A model generated the notes under the pieces. The model made no database searches. It saw only the letters and a program-made list of their open reading frames with translations, and was not told the DNA's origin. From Sphingomonas sp. BAUL-RG-20F-R05-02 (GTDB lineage: Bacteria; Pseudomonadota; Alphaproteobacteria; Sphingomonadales; Sphingomonadaceae), in contig NZ_JAKNQH010000002.1 of assembly GCF_022662305.1 (NCBI RefSeq), positions 1 through 64,000 on the forward strand: a stretch of DNA of 64,000 nucleotides, given 5' to 3'. Of the stretch, positions 8,309 through 17,385 are shown piece after piece; position 1 is the stretch's first letter; each line of letters begins with the position of its first letter. Both the position numbers and the translations under genes were made by a program.

Positions 8309-8349
8309 GCGTTTGCTCGAAGGGGATCGGGACAATTACGCAGGCTCAG

Positions 8350-9609
8350 ATGACGATGACTGCCGCAGCGCCGGGGGGGCGCGCCACGACCACGCCCAAG
8401 GATACGTCCGCTTTCTGGAACGCCGGCCACCGGCCGACGCTGATCGCGGCGTTCCTCTATTTCGATCTCGCCTTCATGGTCTGGGTGCTGCTCGGCCCGC
8501 TCGCGCCGATCATCTCGAAGGATCTTGGCCTCACTCCGGCGCAGAAGGGCTTCATGGTCGCGGTGCCGACGCTGGCGGGCGCGATCCTGCGTCTGGTCAA
8601 CGGCTTGTTGGTCGATCGGATCGGCCCGAAGCGCACCGGCGCGATTGGCCAAGTGATCGTGATCGCCGGCCTGTCGATCGCCTGGTGCTTCGGCGTCAAC
8701 AGCTATGCGGGCACGCTCGCGGTTGGCGTGGTGCTGGGCTTTGCCGGCGCGAGCTTCGCGGTGGCGCTGCCGCTCGCCTCGCGCTGGTATCCGCCCGAGC
8801 ATCAGGGCAAGGCGATGGGCATCGCCGGCATGGGCAATTCAGGAACGGTGCTCGCGTCGCTGTTCGCGCCGCTGATGGCCAAAGCGTTCGGCTGGAACGC
8901 GGTGCTGGGCCTCGCCGTGATCCCGCTCGCGATCGTGTTCGTGGTCTATCTCGTGATGGCCAAGGATTCGCCGAGCCAGCCCGCGCCCAAGCCGGTCACC
9001 GCCTATCTCACCGTGCTGAAGCATCAGGACGCTTGGTGGTTCATGCTGTTCTACGGCGTGACTTTCGGCGGGTTTGTCGGCCTGTCGTCGAGCCTCTCGA
9101 TCTATTTCACTGACAGTTTCGGGATGACCCCGGTGATCGCGGGGTATTGCACCGCCGCTTGTGTGTTCGCCGGGTCGCTGGTGCGGCCGATCGGCGGTGC
9201 GGTCGCCGACAAGATCGGCGGGATCCGCACGCTGACCTTCGTCTATGCGCTCGCTGCGGCAACGCTGGTCGCGATCAGCCTGGGCACGACCTCGCTGCCG
9301 CTCGCGCTCGCCTTATTCCTGCTGGTGATGGGGACGCTCGGTTTCGGCAACGGCGCGGTCTTCCAGCTCGTGCCGCAGCGGTTCGGCGCGGAAAACGGCA
9401 TCATGACCGGGCTGGTTGGTTTCGGTGGCGGGGTCGGCGGCTTCTATCTCGCCTCCTCGCTTGGTCTCGCCAAGCAGTTGACCGGCACGCCGCAGGTGGG
9501 CTTCCTGATCTTCGCGGTCCTGGCGCTGGTCGCGCTCGGTGGGCTGACGGTGGTGAAGACCCGCTGGCGCGCGACCTGGGGCACCGGCGCGAACGGGGCG
9601 CGGGTTTGA
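8350..9609 (+). CDS. nitrate/nitrite transporter, MFS (NarK/NasA type)
   Basis: About 419 residues from ATG 8350 (MTMTAAAPGG). The frame opens at 8254, but that part runs through the terminator hairpin and is not protein-like. Twelve hydrophobic segments are visible, from LIAAFLYFDLAFMVWVLLGPL to VGFLIFAVLALVALGGLTVV. The nitrate/nitrite porter pattern is present: RLVNGLLVDRIGPKR (the MFS loop 2-3 motif) and Gly-rich helices GMGNSGTVLASLFAPLMA and GLVGFGGGVGGFYLA, matching the NarK nitrate signatures. It imports nitrate or exchanges nitrite at the inner membrane. It is first in the structural operon behind the attenuator, and its TGA overlaps the ATG of the porin gene by one base. Confidence 0.92.
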   Translation: MTMTAAAPGGRATTTPKDTSAFWNAGHRPTLIAAFLYFDLAFMVWVLLGPLAPIISKDLGLTPAQKGFMVAVPTLAGAILRLVNGLLVDRIGPKRTGAIGQVIVIAGLSIAWCFGVNSYAGTLAVGVVLGFAGASFAVALPLASRWYPPEHQGKAMGIAGMGNSGTVLASLFAPLMAKAFGWNAVLGLAVIPLAIVFVVYLVMAKDSPSQPAPKPVTAYLTVLKHQDAWWFMLFYGVTFGGFVGLSSSLSIYFTDSFGMTPVIAGYCTAACVFAGSLVRPIGGAVADKIGGIRTLTFVYALAAATLVAISLGTTSLPLALALFLLVMGTLGFGNGAVFQLVPQRFGAENGIMTGLVGFGGGVGGFYLASSLGLAKQLTGTPQVGFLIFAVLALVALGGLTVVKTRWRATWGTGANGARV

Positions 9610-10826
9610 TGCGCGCACGTCCGCTGCTCGCGCTGGGCGCGTTGGTAGCGACACCCGCGCTGGCCGATCCAATCGATCTCAAGCCGCTGATCGACGCCCG
9701 CCTGCGCTACGAACATGTCGAGCAAGCGCCGCTGGCCAAGGATGCCGATGCCCTTACCGCGCGCATCCGGGCCGGGTTCGAAGCGAAGAGCGGCGACTTC
9801 GCGCTGTTCGCCGAAAGTGAGGCCACGCTGGCGATCGACCCCGCTTATAACAGCGGCGTCAACGGCAAGGCGGCCTACCCGCTGGTCGCCGACCCGCAGA
9901 ATGTCGAACTCAACCGTTTGCAACTGCAATATCGCGGCATCGCAAAGACGATCGTTACGGTTGGCCGCCAGCGCATCAACCTCGACGACCAGCGCTTCGT
10001 CGGCTCGGTCGCGTGGCGCGACAACGAGCAGACCTTCGACGCGGCGCGGATCGAATGGTCGGGCATCAAGGGTTTGAAGGCGGACCTCACTTACGCCGAC
10101 AACGTCCGCACGATCTGGGGTGTCGATGGCGGCGACCGATACGGCCCGACGCGGCTCGGCGAGATCGGCGGCGACAACGTGTTCGGCAATCTGGCCTATG
10201 CGACGAAGATTGGCACTCTCACCGGCTTCGCCTATCTGGTCGATCAGGATGAGCGGCTGGTGTTCGTCAACAGCAGCCGGACCTATGGCGGCAGGTTCGC
10301 GGGTGCCTTGCCGGTGAACAAGGCCGTCAAGCTCACCTATGCGGCGAGCTACGCGACACAGAGCGACTACCACCGCAACCCCAATCGCTACCGCGCCAAT
10401 TACTATCTTGGCGAGCTGGGAGTGTCGGTGAGGGCGTTCACGCTGGGCGCCAGTTACGAGGTGCTTGGCGCCGACACGGGCAGCGCCGTCACCAGTTTCC
10501 AGACCCCGCTTGCCACGCTGCACAAGTTCAACGGTTGGGCTGACAAGTTCCTCGTCACCCCGCCCGATGGTCTGCGCGATCTGTACGGCTCGACCGGCTA
10601 TGGCTGGAAGAGCGTGGCGGGTCTCGACGCGATCGGGCTGACCGCCGTGTACCACCGCTTTTCGAGCGACCGGCTCGAACGCCGCTACGGCGATGAAATC
10701 GACCTGCAGGCGAGCGCGAAGCGCGGCCGCTACACCGCGCTCGTGAAATACGCCGATTACTTTGCCCACGGCTTCGCGACCGATACCCGGAAGCTGTGGC
10801 TCTCGCTCGAATGGAGCCTCTCGTGA
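9609..10826 (+). CDS. outer-membrane porin of the alginate-export/Alginate_exp family
   Basis: 405 residues from ATG 9609, which overlaps the transporter stop (TGATG). The signal peptide MRARPLLALGALVATPALA ends in a consensus AxA site. The rest is a series of amphipathic strands typical of an 18-strand barrel, with RLRYEHVEQ, VGRQRINLDDQRFVGSVAWRD and LTYADNVRTIWGVDG as in the alginate-export porin family. The last residues are WLSLEWSLS. Members of this family occur in several Gram-negative nitrate-assimilation clusters and are taken to let nitrate or nitrite across the outer membrane; that substrate is inference here. The GTG of nirB overlaps its stop (GTGA). The frame is open far upstream (from 9147), but only as a shadow of the transporter. 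Confidence 0.85.
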   Translation: MRARPLLALGALVATPALADPIDLKPLIDARLRYEHVEQAPLAKDADALTARIRAGFEAKSGDFALFAESEATLAIDPAYNSGVNGKAAYPLVADPQNVELNRLQLQYRGIAKTIVTVGRQRINLDDQRFVGSVAWRDNEQTFDAARIEWSGIKGLKADLTYADNVRTIWGVDGGDRYGPTRLGEIGGDNVFGNLAYATKIGTLTGFAYLVDQDERLVFVNSSRTYGGRFAGALPVNKAVKLTYAASYATQSDYHRNPNRYRANYYLGELGVSVRAFTLGASYEVLGADTGSAVTSFQTPLATLHKFNGWADKFLVTPPDGLRDLYGSTGYGWKSVAGLDAIGLTAVYHRFSSDRLERRYGDEIDLQASAKRGRYTALVKYADYFAHGFATDTRKLWLSLEWSLS

Positions 10827-13282
10827 CCGATTTGAAACCACACCTCATCGTCATCGGCAACGGCATGGCCGGGTGCCGCGCGGTTGAGGAAATTCTCGTC
10901 CGCGACGCATCCCGCTACCGCATCACCATCTTCGGCGCCGAGCCACGGGTGAATTACAACCGCATCATGCTCTCGCCCCTGCTCGCGGGGGACAAGAGTT
11001 TCGACGACATCGTCATCAACGATCTCGCCTGGTACACCGACAATGCGATCGATCTGGTCGCGGGCGACCCCGTGGTGGCGATCGACCGCAAGATCAGGAC
11101 GGTTACGGCGCGCTCGGGACGCACCGAAAGCTACGACAAACTCATCCTCGCCACCGGCTCCGATCCGTTCATCATCCCGGTGCCGGGCCGCGACCTCGAC
11201 GGGGTGGTGACGTTCCGTGACATGGACGATGTCGGCGCGATGCTGCGCGCAGCGGACGCCGGCGGGGACGCCGTCGTGATCGGCGGGGGTTTGCTCGGGC
11301 TGGAGGCGGCGCACGGCCTCGCCCTGCGCGGCATGAAGGTGACGGTGCTGCACATCATGCCGACGCTGATGGAGCGCCAGCTCGACGAGGCTGCGGCATG
11401 GCTGCTCAAAAGCGAACTGGAACGGCGCGGCCAGACCATCCTGACCGGGGCCGACACCGCCGAAATCCACGGCCACGGCAAGGTCGAGGGCGTGCGCCTG
11501 AAGGACGGGCGCGAGATACCCGCCTCGATCGTGGTGATGGCGGTCGGCATCCGGCCCAACGTCACACTCGCCCGCGACGCCGGCCTCGCGATTGGACGCG
11601 GTATCCATGTCGACGATCATATGGTGACGTCGGACGCGGACATTCTCGCAGTCGGCGAATGTGTCGAGCACAACGGGCTCGTCTACGGCCTCGTCGCGCC
11701 CTTGTGGGACATGTGCCGCAGCCTTGCCGACGGGCTGGTCGCTTCCCCGTCGGGCTATACCGGCTCGGTCACCTCGACCAAACTCAAGGTGTCTGGCATC
11801 GACGTGTTCTCGGCAGGCGAGTTCTCGGGCGGCGAGGGTTGCGAAGATATCGTCCTGCGCGACGCCGCGCGTGGCGTGTACAAGCGCGTGATTGTGAAGG
11901 GCGACCGGCTGATCGGCGCCGTGCTGTACGGCGATACGCAAGACGGCAACTGGTATTTCGACCTGCTCAGGAGGCAGGAAGACGTTGCCGAAATTCGCGA
12001 CGCGCTCATCTTCGGCCAGGCCTTCGCCGCTGGCGGGGGCGCTGACGCAAACCCTAACGCCGCCGTTGCAGCGCTCCCCGCCGATGCTGAAATCTGCGGC
12101 TGCAACGGCGTGTCCAAAGGCAAGGTGGTGACGGCGATCAAGGGCGGCGCCTGCACGCTCGACGCGGTGCGCGCCTGCACCAAGGCGTCCGCGTCGTGCG
12201 GCTCCTGCACCGGGCTTGTCGAAGGGCTGCTGGCGGTCACGCTCGGGGACGCGTTCGAAGGCGAGCGCGCCGCGCCGACCGTGTGCAAATGCACCAGCTT
12301 CACTCACGAGGATGTCCGCCGGCTGATCCTCGACAAGCAGTTGAAGGCAATTCCGCAAGTGATGCAGGAACTGCACTGGACCACGCCCGACGGCTGCTCG
12401 TCGTGCCGCCCCGCGCTCAATTATTATCTGCTGTGCGCGTGGCCGGGCGAGTTCGTCGACGACAACCAGTCGCGGTTTGTCAACGAGAGGCTTCACGCCA
12501 ATATCCAGAAGGACGGCACCTATTCGGTCGTGCCGCGCATGTGGGGCGGCGTGACCAATCCCACGGAATTGCGTGCGATCGCCGACGTCGCCGAGAAATA
12601 CGAGGCGCGCATGCTCAAGGTGACGGGCGGGCAACGGCTCGACATCTTCGGCATCAAGAAGGAGGATCTGCCCGCCGTCTGGGCCGATCTCAACGCCGCC
12701 GGCATGGTCAGCGGCCATGCCTATGCCAAGGCGCTGCGCACGGTGAAGACCTGCGTCGGCTCCGAATGGTGCCGCTTCGGCACGCAGGATTCGACGGGTC
12801 TCGGCATCCGCATCGAGCAGATGACTTGGGGCAGCTTCATGCCGCACAAGTTCAAGATCGCCGTGTCGGGCTGCCCACGCAACTGCGCTGAGGCGAGCAT
12901 CAAGGATATCGGCGTGATCTGCGTCGATAGCGGCTACGAGCTGTCGATCGGCGGTAACGGCGGGATCAAGCTGCGCGGCACCGATTTTCTCTGCAAGGTC
13001 GCGACCGAACAGGAGGCGCTCGACTATTGCGCCGCCTTCATCCAGCTCTACCGCGAGGAAGCGCGCTACCTCGACCGCACCGCGCCGTGGGCCGAGCGCG
13101 TCGGCCTCGACTATATCCGTGAGCGGATCGTCGATGACGCGGCCGGGCGTGAAGCGTTGCGCGCACGCTTCCTCTATTCGCAAAGCTTCATGCAGGATGA
13201 TCCTTGGGCGAAGCGTGCGGCTGGCGAAGACTATAAACTCCATCAACATCTTGCCGAAATCCGGCCTTTGGTGACCGCATGA
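10823..13282 (+). CDS. nirB: assimilatory nitrite reductase [NAD(P)H], large subunit
   Basis: 819 residues from the GTG at 10823, with GGAG seven bases before it and the classical start TDLKPHLIVIGNGMAG; an ATG at 10811 is less likely. Domains in order: FAD/NAD(P)H oxidoreductase with GNGMAG near residue 15 and GGGLLGLEAAHGLA near 155; a BFD-like [2Fe-2S] domain near 425 (CGCNGVSKGK, then SCGSC); and a nitrite/sulfite reductase ferredoxin-like half-domain with the sirohaem/4Fe-4S cysteines in TCVGSEWCRFG (about 643) and SGCPRNC (about 682). It reduces nitrite to ammonium in the cytoplasm with NirD. It overlaps nirD by four bases. Confidence 0.97.
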   Translation: MTDLKPHLIVIGNGMAGCRAVEEILVRDASRYRITIFGAEPRVNYNRIMLSPLLAGDKSFDDIVINDLAWYTDNAIDLVAGDPVVAIDRKIRTVTARSGRTESYDKLILATGSDPFIIPVPGRDLDGVVTFRDMDDVGAMLRAADAGGDAVVIGGGLLGLEAAHGLALRGMKVTVLHIMPTLMERQLDEAAAWLLKSELERRGQTILTGADTAEIHGHGKVEGVRLKDGREIPASIVVMAVGIRPNVTLARDAGLAIGRGIHVDDHMVTSDADILAVGECVEHNGLVYGLVAPLWDMCRSLADGLVASPSGYTGSVTSTKLKVSGIDVFSAGEFSGGEGCEDIVLRDAARGVYKRVIVKGDRLIGAVLYGDTQDGNWYFDLLRRQEDVAEIRDALIFGQAFAAGGGADANPNAAVAALPADAEICGCNGVSKGKVVTAIKGGACTLDAVRACTKASASCGSCTGLVEGLLAVTLGDAFEGERAAPTVCKCTSFTHEDVRRLILDKQLKAIPQVMQELHWTTPDGCSSCRPALNYYLLCAWPGEFVDDNQSRFVNERLHANIQKDGTYSVVPRMWGGVTNPTELRAIADVAEKYEARMLKVTGGQRLDIFGIKKEDLPAVWADLNAAGMVSGHAYAKALRTVKTCVGSEWCRFGTQDSTGLGIRIEQMTWGSFMPHKFKIAVSGCPRNCAEASIKDIGVICVDSGYELSIGGNGGIKLRGTDFLCKVATEQEALDYCAAFIQLYREEARYLDRTAPWAERVGLDYIRERIVDDAAGREALRARFLYSQSFMQDDPWAKRAAGEDYKLHQHLAEIRPLVTA

Positions 13283-13623
13283 CGCTGCACGGTGAATGGC
13301 TCGATATTGGGCCGGTCGATCAACTCCCCGCGCTGGGTGCCCGCACGCTGCCGGTGCGCGGCGGGCGCGAGATCGCCATCTTTCATACCGCCAATGGCGA
13401 GGTCTATGCGCTCGCCAACCAATGCCCGCACAAGGCCGGCCCGCTCAGCCAAGGGATCGTCCACGACACGACCGTGACGTGCCCGCTGCACAATTGGCGG
13501 ATCTCGCTCGTTATCGGCGAGGCGCTGGGCGAGGACACAGGCTGCGTGCCGGTGATCCCGGTCAAGATCGACGGCGGCCGGATTCTGATCTGCCGCGACG
13601 CCGCGCTCGCGGGCGTCGCTTGA
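13279..13623 (+). CDS. nirD: nitrite reductase small subunit (Rieske-type)
   Basis: 114 residues. A Rieske-like [2Fe-2S] fold with both ligand boxes intact, CPHKAGPL and CPLHNW. Many NirD proteins have lost these ligands, so this one belongs to the ligand-bearing group and could carry a cluster. It partners NirB in nitrite reduction. The ATG overlaps the nirB stop (ATGA), and its own TGA overlaps the TTG start of the nitrate reductase gene, so the three are translationally coupled. Confidence 0.95.
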   Translation: MTLHGEWLDIGPVDQLPALGARTLPVRGGREIAIFHTANGEVYALANQCPHKAGPLSQGIVHDTTVTCPLHNWRISLVIGEALGEDTGCVPVIPVKIDGGRILICRDAALAGVA

Positions 13624-16199
13624 CACCGGTCAAGACCACCTGCCCGTATTGCGGGGTTGGCTGCGGCGTGATCGCCACGCCGACCGCCTCACGAAGCGCG
13701 ACGATCAAGGGGGATCCCGATCATCCTGCCAATGTCGGCAGGCTGTGCTCGAAAGGGACGCACCTGGGCGAGACGATCGGGCTGGATGGCCGCTTGCTCG
13801 TCCCCATGATCGGCGCGAAGCCGGTGCAATGGGACGAAGCGCTCGACCGCGTCGCCAGCCGTTTCGCCGCGACGATCGCCGAGCACGGCCCCGACAGCGT
13901 CGCCTTCTACGCCTCGGGGCAGATGCTGACCGAAGACTATTATGTCGCCAACAAGCTGATGAAGGGGTTCATCGGCACCGGCAATATCGACACCAATTCG
14001 CGGCTGTGCATGTCGAGCGCGGTGGCGGCGCACGTCCGCGCGTTCGGCGAAGATGTCGTGCCGTGCAGCTATGACGATCTCGATGCCGCCGACCTGATCG
14101 TGCTGGTCGGATCGAACACGGCATGGTGCCATCCGGTGGTGTGGCAGCGGATCGAGGCGGCACGCAAGACGCGCGGCACCAAGCTTGTGGTGATCGACCC
14201 GCGCCGCACCGAGACGGCGGAGTGCGCCGACCTCCACCTTGCCATCGCGCCCGATACCGACGTCGCGCTGTTCAACGGCCTGCTGCTGGAGATGCGGGCG
14301 ACATGGCGGCTCGACGGGCGCTTCCTCGCCGAGCGAGTCGATGTGCCCGAGAGTTTCTGGAAAGACCTCGCACGCCTCGATGTCGCCAAAACATGCGGAA
14401 TTGCCGGGGAAGATTTGCAGGCCTTCTACGATCTGTTCGCAGACCATCCCCGCACCGTCACGCTGTTCAGCCAGGGGGTGAACCAGTCGACCAGCGGCAC
14501 CGACAAAGGCAATGCGATCATCAACCTCCACCTCGCCACAGGCCGGATCGGTAAGCCGGGCGCGGGTCCGTTCAGCATCACCGGCCAGCCCAATGCGATG
14601 GGCGGGCGCGAAGTCGGCGGTCTCGCCTCGACGCTGGCCGCTCACATGGGGTTTTCGGATGCCGAGCGGGACCGTGCGCAGCGCTTCTGGCGATCACCGA
14701 AGATCTGCCCCGGCCCCGGCCTCAAGGCGGTCGACATGTTCGAGGCGATGGCCAAGGGCAAGATCAAGGCGGTGTGGATCATGGCGACCAACCCCGCCGT
14801 GTCGATGCCGGACGCGCGCATGGCCCGCGTCGCGCTCGCCAATTGCCCATTCGTCGTCGTGTCGGACTGTATCGCCAACACCGATACCGCCGTCTACGCG
14901 CAAGTGAAGCTGCCCGCGCTCGCCTGGGGCGAGAAGCATGGCACGGTCACCAATTCCGAACGCCGCATCTCGCGCCAGCGCGGGTTCATGGCCGCGCCCG
15001 GTGAAGCGCGCGCCGACTGGTGGGCGATCGCCGAGGTGGCGAAGCGCATGGGTTTCGACGGTTTCGACTATGCCGGCCCCGCCGATATCTTTCGCGAGTT
15101 CGCAGCGCAGACCGGGTTCGAGAACCACGGCACGCGCGCGCTCGATCTGTCGGCGCAGGCCGCGATCGACAACGCAGCGTATGATACGATGGCCCCCTTC
15201 CGATGGGGTGGCGCGTCGCCGTACGAACATCGTCCGTTCACGACCGCGGACGGCAAGGCGCGGATGATCGCGGTTCGCCCCATGCCGCGCGACGACGCGA
15301 CCCGTGCGCTGCGGCTGCGGCTCAACACCGGCCGCTACCGCGACCAATGGCATACGATGACTCGCACCGGCTTGTCTCCGACGCTCTCGCAACACCGCCG
15401 CGAGCCGCTGGTCGAGGTTCACCCCGAAACCGCCCAATCCCACGGGCTTGTCGATGGCGGGCTGGCGCGCGTCGCCACCCAGCACGGCAGCAGCGTGTAC
15501 CGCGTCGCCGTAAGCACCGCGCAGCGCCGCCGGGACCTGTTCGTGCCGATCCACTGGACGGATCATACCAGCAGCGGCGGCCGCACCGGGCTGTTGCCCT
15601 CGACCCTGCGTGATCCGCATTCCGGCCAACCCGGTTTCAAGAATACCCCGGCGACCATCACCCCCTATAAGCCGGAGTGGTCGGGCTTCCTCATCACCCG
15701 CGAGCGCCCGTCCGCCCCCGACTGCGCCTATTGGACCGTCGTGCGAACCGCGCACGGCTGGCTGACCGAGATCGCGGGGCGCGGCGACGCGGCGGTGGTG
15801 ACCGCACTCTTGCCGCCGGGGGAGCGCGCCGAGATGATCGATGCGCGGCGCGGCGTGATCCGCGCGGCGGTGACGGTCGGCGACGCGTTGTACGCTGCGC
15901 TGTTCGTTTCGCGCGGGCCGGGTCTGCCGCCGCGCGACTGGCTTGCCGCTCAGCTCGGCGCGGATGATCCTTCGGTTACCGAACTGCTCGCCGGGCGCCC
16001 GGCGGCACCCGCGCCGGATCGCGGGCCGATCGTCTGCGTGTGCTTCGATGTCGGCATGAAGACGATCCTTGCCGCGATCACCGAGCGCGCGCTGGTAAGC
16101 GTCGAAGCCGTCGGCGCGGCGATCAACGCCGGCACCAATTGCGGCTCCTGTCGCCCCGCCATTGCCAAGCTGTTGCTCAAGGAGGTTTCCCATGCCTGA
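13620..16199 (+). CDS. nasA: assimilatory nitrate reductase, molybdopterin catalytic subunit
   Basis: 859 residues from a TTG at 13620 that overlaps the nirD stop (TTGA). The open frame extends to 13296, but that is nirD in another frame, and the family's N-terminus TPVKTTCPYCGVGCG begins right after this TTG. Features: a 4Fe-4S site (CPYCGVGCG then RLCSKG), the molybdenum-ligand Cys region NSRLCMSSAV, Mo-bis-MGD binding segments throughout, the molydopterin C-domain near 570 (LNTGRYRDQWHTMTRTG), and a C-terminal BFD-like [2Fe-2S] domain (VCVCFDVG, then NCGSCRP). It reduces nitrate to nitrite in the cytoplasm. No separate flavin/NADH subunit gene is nearby, so the electron donor is unclear. 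It overlaps cobA by eight bases. Confidence 0.95.
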   Translation: MTPVKTTCPYCGVGCGVIATPTASRSATIKGDPDHPANVGRLCSKGTHLGETIGLDGRLLVPMIGAKPVQWDEALDRVASRFAATIAEHGPDSVAFYASGQMLTEDYYVANKLMKGFIGTGNIDTNSRLCMSSAVAAHVRAFGEDVVPCSYDDLDAADLIVLVGSNTAWCHPVVWQRIEAARKTRGTKLVVIDPRRTETAECADLHLAIAPDTDVALFNGLLLEMRATWRLDGRFLAERVDVPESFWKDLARLDVAKTCGIAGEDLQAFYDLFADHPRTVTLFSQGVNQSTSGTDKGNAIINLHLATGRIGKPGAGPFSITGQPNAMGGREVGGLASTLAAHMGFSDAERDRAQRFWRSPKICPGPGLKAVDMFEAMAKGKIKAVWIMATNPAVSMPDARMARVALANCPFVVVSDCIANTDTAVYAQVKLPALAWGEKHGTVTNSERRISRQRGFMAAPGEARADWWAIAEVAKRMGFDGFDYAGPADIFREFAAQTGFENHGTRALDLSAQAAIDNAAYDTMAPFRWGGASPYEHRPFTTADGKARMIAVRPMPRDDATRALRLRLNTGRYRDQWHTMTRTGLSPTLSQHRREPLVEVHPETAQSHGLVDGGLARVATQHGSSVYRVAVSTAQRRRDLFVPIHWTDHTSSGGRTGLLPSTLRDPHSGQPGFKNTPATITPYKPEWSGFLITRERPSAPDCAYWTVVRTAHGWLTEIAGRGDAAVVTALLPPGERAEMIDARRGVIRAAVTVGDALYAALFVSRGPGLPPRDWLAAQLGADDPSVTELLAGRPAAPAPDRGPIVCVCFDVGMKTILAAITERALVSVEAVGAAINAGTNCGSCRPAIAKLLLKEVSHA

Positions 16200-16971
16200 T
16201 GCGTTCGCGCCCGGAGAGGTTTGGCTGGTCGGCGCGGGGCCGGGCGATCCCGACTTGCTGACGCGCAAGGCCGAGCGCCTGATCCTGGCGGCGGACATCG
16301 TGTTCTATGACGCGCTGGTGGGGCCGGGCGTGCTCGATCTGATCCCCGTGCATGTCGAATCGGTTTCGGTCGGCAAGCGATCCGGCCGGCATTCGAAATC
16401 GCAAGCTACGATCGACGCATTGCTCGTCGCGGCGGCCTTGGCCGGCAAGCGCGTAGTGCGCCTGAAGGGCGGCGACCCCTCGATCTTCGGCCGCTCCAAC
16501 GAAGAGATCGCGGCGTTTGCCGCGCACGGTATTCGCGCACGCATCTGCCCCGGCATCACCTCGGCGAGCGCAGCGGCCGCGAGCGCCGGCGTCTCTCTGA
16601 CGTTGCGTGGCGTCGCCCGCCACCTCCGCTTCGTCACGGCGCACGCCCGTGCTGGTGAACGGCTCGATCTCGACTGGGCCGCACTCGCCGACCACACCGG
16701 TACGTTGGCATTCTACATGGGGCGAACCGCAGGACCGGAGATCTGCCAACAGCTCATCACCCACGGACTCGATCCGGCGACCCCGGCGCTGGTCGCGGCC
16801 GATGTCAGCCTCCCCGGCGAGCGCCTGATCCATACGCAGCTCGCCCTGCTTCCGCTCGCCATCGATCGCGCAACCGGCGCCGGGCCGGCGCTGATCCTGG
16901 TGGGTGAGGCAGTGCGATCGCAACCTCTGGTTGAAACCACCCAGATTGCCGAGGCGGTCGAGCGGTACTGA
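16192..16971 (+). CDS. cobA: uroporphyrinogen-III C-methyltransferase (SUMT)
   Basis: 259 residues from ATG 16192, with AAGGAGG six bases upstream; an opening at 16162 inside the reductase gene is rejected. Tetrapyrrole-methylase signatures: VWLVGAGPGDPDLLTRKA at the N-terminus, the AdoMet loop VVRLKGGDPSIFGR, and the catalytic-pocket strand GTLAFYMGR. It methylates uroporphyrinogen III twice to precorrin-2, the precursor of the sirohaem in NirB, which explains its place in this operon. The protein is the single-domain type without the CysG dehydrogenase/ferrochelatase part, so oxidation and iron insertion must be encoded elsewhere. It is the last gene of the overlapping run; a terminator follows at 17161. 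Confidence 0.96.
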   Translation: MPDAFAPGEVWLVGAGPGDPDLLTRKAERLILAADIVFYDALVGPGVLDLIPVHVESVSVGKRSGRHSKSQATIDALLVAAALAGKRVVRLKGGDPSIFGRSNEEIAAFAAHGIRARICPGITSASAAAASAGVSLTLRGVARHLRFVTAHARAGERLDLDWAALADHTGTLAFYMGRTAGPEICQQLITHGLDPATPALVAADVSLPGERLIHTQLALLPLAIDRATGAGPALILVGEAVRSQPLVETTQIAEAVERY

Positions 16972-17160
16972 TCTAGCATTCGTCCGGCAACCGGCGACGC
17001 GACCGTGCGGGCCGCGGCTTCGCCTGACCCGCCGCCGGTACAGACTCGCCAGATCGCGATCCGGCGGCCATGCAGGGTTATGCATGCAACCGTACGGCTT
17101 CTTCCAGGATGCATTTTGCGGCTAAACGGCGAGGATCGCGCGCGCCGCCGGTTACCCTTT

Positions 17161-17184
17161 GGCCGGTCCGACCGGCCGCTTTTT
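17161..17184 (+). terminator. intrinsic terminator of the nitrate assimilation operon
   Basis: GGCCGGT (17161-17167) and ACCGGCC (17171-17177) form a perfect seven-base GC-rich stem with a three-base loop, followed by GC and five T (17180-17184). It lies about 190 bases after the cobA stop on the same strand, with no gene between. Confidence 0.8.
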
Positions 17185-17332
17185 CCAAGTCCAGACATTG
17201 AACGTCGCCAAATTGTACGACCGGCATTGGTCGTGAGCCGTCGGAAAGGACTGCAGGATCAGACCGTCCGCTATGCACCATCCAACCGGCAAAACCGGAC
17301 CGGACGGAATCCACCAAACACGGCATTCCGCT

Positions 17333-17385
17333 GTCGCAGAAGGCGGGACTTACGAGACGCTCAAAAGTCAGCATATTGGAGACAC
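17333..17385. repeat. dispersed repeat, copy 1
   Basis: About 53 bases similar to 50058-50110. Both copies share GTCGCA, AAGGCGGGA, TACGAGACGCTC and a final GACACC, with single-base differences between these blocks. It lies in the non-coding stretch upstream of the GH39 gene. No terminal inverted repeats or target duplication are apparent. Confidence 0.65.

Noticed and set aside
10757..13249. An 830-codon open frame on the minus strand opposite nirB
   Set aside because: It is the antisense of a certain gene in GC-rich DNA, is full of Arg/His/Ala/Asp and has no domain. Similar long shadows lie opposite the nitrate reductase (14694-16298), the SASA esterase (24294-25970) and GH2 (40633-42369).
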